Shown: positions 1-5,247 of the stretch, piece by piece
How positions within the stretch are numbered: position 1 is the first letter of the stretch
Layout: every line of letters begins with the position of its first letter
DNA from: Sulfurovum sp.
GTDB taxonomy: Bacteria > Campylobacterota > Campylobacteria > Campylobacterales > Sulfurovaceae
Assembly (NCBI GenBank): GCA_026983895.1
Contig: JALSTF010000216.1
Span: 1 to 8,214, forward strand
DNA: 8,214 bases
Reading direction: 5' to 3'
The notes under the pieces: generated by a model
What the model saw: only the letters and a program-made list of their open reading frames with translations
Told to the model about the DNA's origin: nothing
Database searches by the model: none
Translations under genes and position numbers: made by a program

Positions 1-470
1 AAGTGGATGGCCTGATGGATTCCAAGAAACTGACTGAAAAGAAGAGGGAAGCTTTATTCTGCTTGATCGTTGAAAATTCCGACCATCATATTGTCCGTTT
101 TTCTGCCGGGGAAGTAGATGACCTTGGTATCTCTCAATGTTTACAGAAAGGTTTACAAAGCATACAGGAACATCTGCCGAATGCAGACTATCTGTTTGAC
201 GGCAACAGCACATTCGGGACGAAGAATATCACGACCATGGTCAAAGCGGATGACAAGGTGGCAGAAGTGTCGGCTGCGAGTATTTTGGCAAAAGTGACGC
301 GAGACAGGGAGATCATAGCGTTTGCGGAAGAGTATCCGGAATATGGCTTTGAAAAACATAAAGGATATGGGACCAAAGCCCACATAGAAGCTTTGGCGAA
401 GTACGGCAGATCACCCGTACACCGCAGGAGTTTCAGGATCAAGGCATTGGACGAACCGACACTGTTTTAA
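1..470 (+). CDS. rnhB: Ribonuclease HII (5'-truncated by window edge)
   Basis: RNase HII cleaves the RNA strand of RNA:DNA hybrids and removes single ribonucleotides misincorporated in DNA; it is cytoplasmic. The window enters the gene in frame at base 3, and about 155 residues remain. The N-terminal 30 or so residues, which should carry the DEAGRG motif with the first catalytic acids, lie off the left edge, so the GTG at base 3 is not proposed as a start. Visible family motifs are DSKKL (residues 6-10 of the visible part), YLFDGN with the catalytic Asp at 66, ASILAKVTRD (92-101) with the catalytic Asp at 101, GYGT (121-124), and the C-terminal HRRSF (140-144). The stop is TAA at 468-470. The gene converges on the leftward operon, and 46 bases separate the two stop codons. 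The family call is firm; completeness cannot be judged. Confidence 0.96.
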   Translation, partial: VDGLMDSKKLTEKKREALFCLIVENSDHHIVRFSAGEVDDLGISQCLQKGLQSIQEHLPNADYLFDGNSTFGTKNITTMVKADDKVAEVSAASILAKVTRDREIIAFAEEYPEYGFEKHKGYGTKAHIEALAKYGRSPVHRRSFRIKALDEPTLF

Positions 471-471
471 C

Positions 472-514
472 CCAAAGTATGCAGAAGCTGAGTAGCCTCT
501 CATGCATAGTTTGG
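472..514. terminator. Imperfect hairpin between convergent genes (possible bidirectional terminator)
   Basis: Arms 472-483 (CCAAAGTATGCA) and 503-514 (TGCATAGTTTGG) pair at 11 of 12 positions, with one G-G mismatch. Inside them TGAG (489-492) can pair with CTCA (499-502), leaving a six-base loop. It sits exactly between the rnhB stop (470) and the stop of the leftward operon (517), where a shared terminator is expected. Neither side has a strong T-tract (ATTTAAAG to the right; TTAAAACAG on the other strand), so intrinsic termination is uncertain. It may instead protect 3' ends. Confidence 0.45.
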
Positions 515-516
515 AT

Positions 517-1854
517 TTAAAGTATAGGTTTACCGTTGACGCTCAGTTTTCCTTTGCTGAAGTGGATATCATAGATCTTTTTCCCTTTTTGGGAAGCCGG
601 GGGAAGCATCATCATCATGATCATCGCTCTGGGGTCCTGGACCATGAGGGCGTAAAGTTCATTCGATATGCTGACATGTGTCTGTACATGCAGGGCATCC
701 AGAGCAAGCAGCGGATTTTGTGATGCTGCCGCGGCATTGAAAGTGCTGTCGACCGACAGGGAACCATTCATATCGAAACCATCCATGGCCGTACCGTCCT
801 GTATGATCCTGCCGGCAGAGAAATCGGAAAGTGTCAGGGTGATACCTTTTGAAAGCAGCTGCTGCGTCAATGCCTGGATATGCGCTTCATCTTCCGGATC
901 TGTTTTTTGCAGTGCTTCAAGTACGGCAATATCAAGGTGATCCACGTTGAAGTCAAGCCGTACCCTTTCGATAGTATCTTTCTGCTGAGCCTGAGCGATC
1001 GCAATTTTCTCTGCTTTTGTGCGTATGGTACTTTTCAGCAGACCGTTATGGACACTGTTCTTTGTCTCATTCTCTATATTTTCGGCATTCAGAGAAAAAG
1101 AAGGTTCAGCCTGAACCCAAACAGACCGGATCTGATAATGCGACGTGATATCGTACGGTGTTTTCCCTGTCATACTGTATCCGCCGACAATATTGGAAGC
1201 GTTCACCTCTAATGCTTTGCCGGCATCAAGAGAGATCAATGCTATTTTTTGTGAGAATGTGTGTACTTTCCCCTGTTGGATATCACCTTTGAACGTCATG
1301 CCGTTTGCTGCAATATTCACGCTTTCACCGTCATCTGTGACCGTTTTATTGATATCTTTGACATAGCCCTTGAATCCGGAAAGCATTTTGTTGAAGTCGA
1401 TATGTATCAGAAATGCTTTTTCTTTGAGCATCTTTTTGATAGCAGCGATCAGCTTTTTGTCTTCGTCCCCGAGATCCTCCATCATACTCTTGGGCAAAGC
1501 GGTTGGATAAAGATCGAGTGAAAGGGCACTGTAGCTGTCCGGCAGATATGCGGCATCGACACCGACCTGAAGACCTTTGAGGGCTTCTGCTTCTTCCTGT
1601 GTCATTTCTGCACCCTGGGTATTCAGATAGCGGCTGACCTTCTGTGGGTCGTCAAAGCTGATGACAAAGTGATCGGTCTTTTTTTCACTCTTTCGTTCTT
1701 TGATAGAAAAGCCGCTTTGTTCAAGGGTAGCCAGTTGTGTATTGAGATGCTGTTTCGCATTTTCTATGATCTGTGCAGAACCATGGGTGAAAAAGGAGTA
1801 GGCTGCAGCGATCAGAATGAGTCCAATAATGCCAAATCCGAGTTTTTTACCCAT
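517..1854 (-). CDS. DUF945 (YdgA-like) family membrane-anchored protein
   Basis: A 445-residue protein of unknown biochemical function. It starts with a Lys-Lys basic patch and one hydrophobic helix (about residues 5-24), which suggests an uncleaved inner-membrane anchor with a long periplasmic domain. The remainder is hydrophilic with no catalytic motif that I recognise. The C-terminus (SKGKLSVNGKPIL) resembles the closing strand of DUF945/YdgA proteins, and the length is in the range I expect for that family; the assignment is from memory and moderate. There is a methionine-rich stretch near residues 407-412. The ATG at 1852-1854 overlaps the end of aroC by 8 nt, and an AGGA Shine-Dalgarno lies inside aroC, so translation is probably coupled to aroC. 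It is the last gene of the leftward operon, and its stop at 517-519 lies just beyond the convergent hairpin. Confidence 0.7.
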   Translation of the reverse strand: MGKKLGFGIIGLILIAAAYSFFTHGSAQIIENAKQHLNTQLATLEQSGFSIKERKSEKKTDHFVISFDDPQKVSRYLNTQGAEMTQEEAEALKGLQVGVDAAYLPDSYSALSLDLYPTALPKSMMEDLGDEDKKLIAAIKKMLKEKAFLIHIDFNKMLSGFKGYVKDINKTVTDDGESVNIAANGMTFKGDIQQGKVHTFSQKIALISLDAGKALEVNASNIVGGYSMTGKTPYDITSHYQIRSVWVQAEPSFSLNAENIENETKNSVHNGLLKSTIRTKAEKIAIAQAQQKDTIERVRLDFNVDHLDIAVLEALQKTDPEDEAHIQALTQQLLSKGITLTLSDFSAGRIIQDGTAMDGFDMNGSLSVDSTFNAAAASQNPLLALDALHVQTHVSISNELYALMVQDPRAMIMMMMLPPASQKGKKIYDIHFSKGKLSVNGKPIL

Positions 1855-2941
1855 TGTGTGATCCTTTTCCTGTGTAAATACTTTGAAGATGTTCCATCTT
1901 TTTTCCCATATTGAGCAGAGCCATGTCTGCCAGTGTCAGTGCCATCATCGCTTCACAGACCACTGCGCCGCGTATGGCGACACAGGGGTCATGCCGTCCT
2001 TTGAGTTCCAGCGTGGTCGAATGCCCCTGGGTATCGATAGTGTGTTGTGGCTGAAAGATGGAGGGTGTGGGTTTAAAATGGGTTTTGACAATGACCGTGT
2101 CACCGTTGCTGATACCGCCGAGTATGCCTCCGGCATGGTTTGTTTGAAATCCATCGGGGGTGATCTCGTCATTGTTCTGTGAGCCTTTGAGGTGGGTGCT
2201 GGCTACACCGTCACCGATCTCCACAGCCTTTGCCGCGTTGATCCCCATCATCGCTTCGGCGAGTATGGCATCAAGTTTGTAGTAGAGCGGTTCTCCCAGG
2301 CCGGCAGGGACACCTGTCGCACGGGTCAGTACCACGCCGCCGACGGAGTCATGGTTCTCCTTGGCAGTGAGGATCGCTTCTTCCTGCTGTGCCTCCACGG
2401 CAGGGTCAAGAGCATACAGTTTGGAGCCTTTTGCATGGAGGAAGTCCTGTATCTCTCCTTTGATGCCGTCCACTTCGCAAAGCCCGCTCTCTATTTTCAC
2501 GCCTAGCTCTTCCAGCATCAGTTTGGCGATCGCACCGCCGGCGACACGTGCAGCGGTCTCTCTGGCAGAACTTCTTCCGCCGCCGCGGTAATCCCTGAGA
2601 CCGTATTTGTGAAAATAGGTGAAGTCGGCATGTCCGGGACGGAAAAGATCTTTGATGTTGTCATAGTCCCTGGATTTCTGATTGGTGTTGAAAATGATCA
2701 TCGCGATGGGGGTGCCGGTACTGATACCTTCGAATACTCCGGAGAGTATCTCCATTTTGTCCTCTTCTTTGCGTCCGGTCTCCAGCTTGCTTTTTCCCGG
2801 CTTTCGCCTGTCGAGTTCGGACTGGATAAATGCTTCGTCTATCTGCAGTCCGGCAGGGACACCGTCCAGAATGCAGCCTATGGCTTTTCCGTGTGACTCG
2901 CCAAAAGTGGTGAGTGTCAGTTTTTTTCCAAAAGTATTCAC
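1847..2941 (-). CDS. aroC: Chorismate synthase
   Basis: Chorismate synthase converts 5-enolpyruvylshikimate-3-phosphate to chorismate, the last step of the shikimate pathway. It needs reduced FMN, acts in the cytoplasm and feeds aromatic amino acid, folate and quinone synthesis. The protein is 364 residues, normal length. Family signatures are GESHG (14-18, active-site His17), RPGHADFTY (101-109), GGRSSARET (121-129), the NHAGGILGGISNG segment (268-280) and RHDPC (316-320). The start is GTG at 2939-2941: the N-terminus beginning MNTFGKKLTLTTFGESHG fits the family, and AAAGGG, formed by the last codons of rnc, is the probable Shine-Dalgarno. Only 3 nt separate the rnc stop from this start, and the 3' end overlaps the DUF945-like gene by 8 nt, so it sits in mid-operon. 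It has no functional link to its RNase neighbours. Confidence 0.97.
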   Translation of the reverse strand: MNTFGKKLTLTTFGESHGKAIGCILDGVPAGLQIDEAFIQSELDRRKPGKSKLETGRKEEDKMEILSGVFEGISTGTPIAMIIFNTNQKSRDYDNIKDLFRPGHADFTYFHKYGLRDYRGGGRSSARETAARVAGGAIAKLMLEELGVKIESGLCEVDGIKGEIQDFLHAKGSKLYALDPAVEAQQEEAILTAKENHDSVGGVVLTRATGVPAGLGEPLYYKLDAILAEAMMGINAAKAVEIGDGVASTHLKGSQNNDEITPDGFQTNHAGGILGGISNGDTVIVKTHFKPTPSIFQPQHTIDTQGHSTTLELKGRHDPCVAIRGAVVCEAMMALTLADMALLNMGKKMEHLQSIYTGKGSHNG

Positions 2942-2944
2942 CTG

Positions 2945-3616
2945 TTACCCTTTTAGTTTTTCTAAGGCGATCTTTGCCGCTTTTTGCTGTGCATCTTTTT
3001 TGCTCTTGCCCTTGGCAGAAGCAATGGTCTTATTGTCGAGTACCACAGCGATCTCAAATTCTTTTTTATGATCGGGCCCCGAAGAGCCGAGCATTTCATA
3101 ATCGGGTGTCACGCCATGCGTTGCCTGTGTCAGTTCCTGAAGGGCGGTCTTGTAATCTTTTGAGAGTGTCTGAAGGTCTATTTTGGGATGACACTCTTCA
3201 AGCAGTTTTATCGAGATCTCTTTTACGGTATCAAGCCCCGCTTCGAGATAGATCGCACCTATGATTGCTTCAAAGGCATTGGAGAGCAGGGAGGGCTTGT
3301 CTCTTCCGTTGTTGTTTTCTTCTGCCAGCGAAAGGTAGATGTAGGAGCCGAGGTCTATCTTGCGTGCAAGGAGGGTGAACCCGCTCTCGTTGACCAGAGA
3401 TGCTCTGATCTTGGAGAGGATGCCTTCATCGGACTTTGGGAATTTCTTGAAAAGGTACTCGCCTACGATGAGGTCGAGTACGGCATCTCCCAGAAATTCA
3501 AGCCGCTCATTATTGTAAGGCTTTTTGTAGCTCTTGTGTGTCAAAGCCTCAATAATCAATTGCTTGTTCTTGAATGTATAGTTCAGCCGTTTCTCAAGCA
3601 GACTGTAATCGTTCAT
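2945..3616 (-). CDS. rnc: Ribonuclease III
   Basis: RNase III cuts double-stranded RNA, including rRNA precursors and mRNA or antisense duplexes, in the cytoplasm as a homodimer. The protein has 223 residues, as is usual. The nuclease domain carries the signature NERLEFLGDAVL (36-47) with acidic Glu37, Glu40 and Asp44, plus Glu64. The second metal-site motif reads SNAFEA (112-117): Glu116 is kept, but the position usually filled by Asp is Asn113. A double-stranded RNA-binding domain spans about 154-222 and ends in the typical KKDAQQKAAKIALEKL helix. The frame stays open upstream to 3745, but that extension overlaps rnhA and lacks RNase III similarity. The ATG at 3614-3616 follows AAGGA with 7 nt spacing and gives the normal N-terminus. 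The gap to rnhA upstream is 31 nt, and to aroC downstream 3 nt. Confidence 0.97.
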   Translation of the reverse strand: MNDYSLLEKRLNYTFKNKQLIIEALTHKSYKKPYNNERLEFLGDAVLDLIVGEYLFKKFPKSDEGILSKIRASLVNESGFTLLARKIDLGSYIYLSLAEENNNGRDKPSLLSNAFEAIIGAIYLEAGLDTVKEISIKLLEECHPKIDLQTLSKDYKTALQELTQATHGVTPDYEMLGSSGPDHKKEFEIAVVLDNKTIASAKGKSKKDAQQKAAKIALEKLKG

Positions 3617-3647
3617 CGTTCTTTCCTTGTGTATGATATATTTTGAA

Positions 3648-4091
3648 TTATGCCATTGCTTTGAACTTTTCCGCTTCGTTGCGTGCCAGTTCATCACAGC
3701 GTTCGTTCTCCGGATGTCCGTTATGCCCCCGTACCCATGTGCCATGTACCCGATGCGGCGCTGCTGCTTCGAGATAGGCTTTCCAAAGGTCTATATTCTT
3801 GACCTTTTTGAAATCTTTTTTGATCCAGCCCTCGAGCCATTCGTTGATGGCTTTAACCACATAGGAACTGTCGGATATCACTTCGACATCACAGGGCTCT
3901 TTGAGCATTTTAAGCCCTTCTATGACACCGAGAAGCTCCATACGGTTGTTGGTCGTATGGGCATCGCCTCCGGCATACTCCTTGCGTGTACCTTTGAATT
4001 CAAGAATGCCGCCGTAGCCCCCGGGGCCGGGATTCCCGAGACTTGATCCGTCAGAGTAGAGAGTAATCTGTTTTCGGGCTTGCTTTTGCAA
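3648..4091 (-). CDS. rnhA: Ribonuclease HI
   Basis: RNase HI degrades the RNA strand of RNA:DNA hybrids such as R-loops and Okazaki primers; cytoplasmic. The protein has 147 residues, typical of single-domain bacterial RNase HI. All catalytic residues are visible: Asp14 (YSDGS), Glu52 (NRMELLG), Asp74 (SDSSYV) and Asp133 (ERCDELA), with the flexible-loop His at 123 (RGHNGH). The glycine-rich segment NPGPGGYGG (20-28) is also characteristic. The start is TTG at 4089-4091. No ATG occurs before residue 51, and GGAGGAAAAGA immediately upstream provides a strong, well-spaced Shine-Dalgarno. The first 41 nt overlap the end of the TPR gene in another frame, implying coupled translation. RNase III follows 31 nt downstream. 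Confidence 0.96.
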   Translation of the reverse strand: MQKQARKQITLYSDGSSLGNPGPGGYGGILEFKGTRKEYAGGDAHTTNNRMELLGVIEGLKMLKEPCDVEVISDSSYVVKAINEWLEGWIKKDFKKVKNIDLWKAYLEAAAPHRVHGTWVRGHNGHPENERCDELARNEAEKFKAMA

Positions 4092-5094
4092 TCTTTTCCT
4101 CCACTTCTACAGAATTTATTGCCATACAGTTGGGACAGCGTTTGAAAGAGACAGGGAAACTCCGTTTGCATTTTCTGCACAGGTAGGAGAAGAGGAGGTC
4201 CCCCTCTTCAAATCCGTTCTCTTTCGCCGTTGCCAGCATATCAACTGCAAAGATGCCGCTCTGGTGTGAGGGCGTCAGCAGATATCCTTTGGCATAATAG
4301 AGCGTACTCAGTGTCTTATTGGATGTGATTATATCTAAATCGAGTTGTGAATTCGGTAAGAACCAGAGGATGTCGATCACCTCTTTGACACGCTTGGGAT
4401 CGATGAGCTGCCATGCGGTTGCCGTATCGAGTTTCAGTATGGTGTCGATGATCTGTCGGTAGAGTTTGGGCTCCTCTTCGAGGATATTCTGAAGCTGTTT
4501 TACTTTCTCTTCGGCAGTGAGCATTTTGTCTGCGGTCAGGGCGGAAAGTTCAAGAAATTTGCTCAGTGTACGGGTATCTTCCCCCAGTGTATTGAGAGGT
4601 TCGATGATCTCCTGAGCCTTTTTGTAGTCGTGCATCATCTCATAGACGATCCCCAGTTCATAGAGTACTTTGGCATTGCGCGGCCGTTTCCTGAGTATCT
4701 CCGTATAGATCGAACGGGCACGTTCCAGAAAACCGGCATGCAGATACGTGTTGCCCAGCCGTTCAAGCAGTTCCATCTTTGTCGGTTCATCGGGAATATG
4801 CTTAATGATATAGAGGTAGATATTGATCGCCTTGTGATACTCTCCGGAGTTCTCGAATGCCTTGGCAAGCAGGGTAAGCGGTTTGAACATATGGGATTCG
4901 AACGGCATGTCGTCAGTATCGAGAGAACATTCGCTGCTGTCGAATTTTTCGAGGAATTTCAGAAGATTTCCTTCCTCTTTCTGTTGTTTGTACATCCCCC
5001 ACGCATAGGTGACCACAGAGATGATCAGCGCAATGACAATGATAAGCAGAACACTGAAAAGGGGGTCATTGTACGCAGGGAGGATGGTTTCCAT
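4051..5094 (-). CDS. Membrane-anchored TPR protein with C-terminal zinc ribbon (LapB/YciM-like)
   Basis: A 347-residue protein. One hydrophobic helix lies at about 11-32, followed by basic and polar residues, suggesting an N-terminal inner-membrane anchor with a cytoplasmic body. Recognisable tetratricopeptide repeats cover roughly 70-165 (for example AFENSGEYHKAINIY and YLHAGFLERARSIYTEIL), with more degenerate helices to about 290. The C-terminus has CRKC (306-309) and CPNC (320-323), a four-cysteine rubredoxin-like metal site. This order, anchor then TPRs then zinc ribbon, is that of LapB/YciM, which in E. coli links LpxC to FtsH proteolysis and so controls lipopolysaccharide synthesis. 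That role here is an inference from architecture only. The ATG at 5092-5094 is preferred because AAAGGAG precedes it and the anchor begins at once; an in-frame ATG at 5181 would add 29 unconserved-looking residues. The 3' end overlaps rnhA by 41 nt. Confidence 0.85.
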   Translation of the reverse strand: METILPAYNDPLFSVLLIIVIALIISVVTYAWGMYKQQKEEGNLLKFLEKFDSSECSLDTDDMPFESHMFKPLTLLAKAFENSGEYHKAINIYLYIIKHIPDEPTKMELLERLGNTYLHAGFLERARSIYTEILRKRPRNAKVLYELGIVYEMMHDYKKAQEIIEPLNTLGEDTRTLSKFLELSALTADKMLTAEEKVKQLQNILEEEPKLYRQIIDTILKLDTATAWQLIDPKRVKEVIDILWFLPNSQLDLDIITSNKTLSTLYYAKGYLLTPSHQSGIFAVDMLATAKENGFEEGDLLFSYLCRKCKRSFPVSFKRCPNCMAINSVEVEEKIAKASPKTDYSLL

Positions 5095-5189
5095 TAGCGC
5101 ACTCCTTTGGGGAGTGCGAGTGAGGAGTGAGGGTATGCACTGCGATGCCTCGCTTTTAATGATGCGATATGTTTTTCCCATCTATACAT
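5094..5189 (-). CDS. Putative 31-codon leader ORF upstream of the TPR gene
   Basis: A short ORF too small for routine prediction. Its ATG (5187-5189) follows AAGAGGAG with 6 nt spacing, a better ribosome site than most in this window. It encodes 31 residues (MYRWEKHIASLK, then a basic Ser/Pro/Leu-rich tail) and ends with TAA at 5094-5096, sharing one base with the TPR start codon (TAATG). This geometry is typical of translational coupling. The peptide has no recognised domain and no run of one amino acid that would suggest classical attenuation. It could alternatively be non-coding leader, or part of a small dispersed repeat. Coding status is unproven. Confidence 0.4.
   Translation of the reverse strand: MYRWEKHIASLKARHRSAYPHSSLALPKGVR
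5098..5118 (-). promoter_or_regulatory. Hairpin sequestering the TPR gene Shine-Dalgarno
   Basis: In the leftward transcript CGCACTCC (5118-5111) pairs perfectly with GGAGTGCG (5105-5098) across a five-base loop (CCAAA). The 3' arm contains the GGAG ribosome site of the TPR gene and ends four bases before its ATG. The stem is 8 bp with 6 G-C pairs, so it should be stable enough to reduce initiation unless opened, for example by ribosomes finishing the leader ORF. The pairing is read directly; the regulatory effect is inferred. Confidence 0.5.
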
Positions 5190-5201
5190 TTCTCACTCCT
5201 C
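5122..5201. repeat. 10-bp inverted repeat pair bracketing the leader region
   Basis: GAGGAGTGAG at 5122-5131 and its exact reverse complement CTCACTCCTC at 5192-5201 enclose 60 bp. In the leftward transcript the upstream copy contains the leader ORF's Shine-Dalgarno, and the downstream copy is a matching anti-Shine-Dalgarno within the ORF. It could be an RNA regulatory pairing or the terminal inverted repeats of a small dispersed element. I see no flanking target duplication. Confidence 0.45.
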
Positions 5202-5219
5202 TTGATTGATTGTATTTGG

Positions 5220-5225
5220 ATTATA
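5220..5225 (-). promoter_or_regulatory. -10 box of the TPR-rnhA-rnc-aroC operon promoter
   Basis: Reading leftward, TATAAT is preceded by TGG, giving an extended -10 element (TGGTATAAT). The expected transcription start is near 5213, about 24 nt before the leader ORF ATG and just upstream of its AGGAG. No TTGACA-like -35 box is seen, which is common for sigma-70 promoters in Campylobacterota. It is the only good promoter I see for the five-gene operon. Confidence 0.6.
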
Positions 5226-5235
5226 CCAAATTGGA

Positions 5236-5241
5236 TATAAT
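5236..5241 (+). promoter_or_regulatory. -10 box of the dnaG promoter
   Basis: A perfect TATAAT ends 6 bases before the dnaG ATG. The usual 6-8 base distance from the -10 box to the start puts transcription initiation at or next to the ATG, so the dnaG message may be leaderless. Consistent with this, no Shine-Dalgarno is visible upstream of the ATG. It lies only 10 bp from the opposing -10 box, so the two promoters should compete for polymerase. Confidence 0.55.
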
Positions 5242-5247
5242 ACCGTT

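Noticed and set aside
2682..3071. Rightward 129-codon and similar frames opposite aroC and rnc
   Set aside because: Shadows of conserved leftward genes with no ribosome site or motif of their own.
3617..3745. In-frame N-terminal extension of rnc
   Set aside because: It overlaps rnhA and has no RNase III similarity, while the ATG at 3616 has a good Shine-Dalgarno and gives the normal family length.
5095..5181. 29-residue N-terminal extension of the TPR protein from the ATG at 5181
   Set aside because: It puts a polar, Ser/Thr/Arg-containing leader before the membrane anchor, and the Shine-Dalgarno spacing (14 nt) is poor. The ATG at 5094 has AGGAG at 8 nt.
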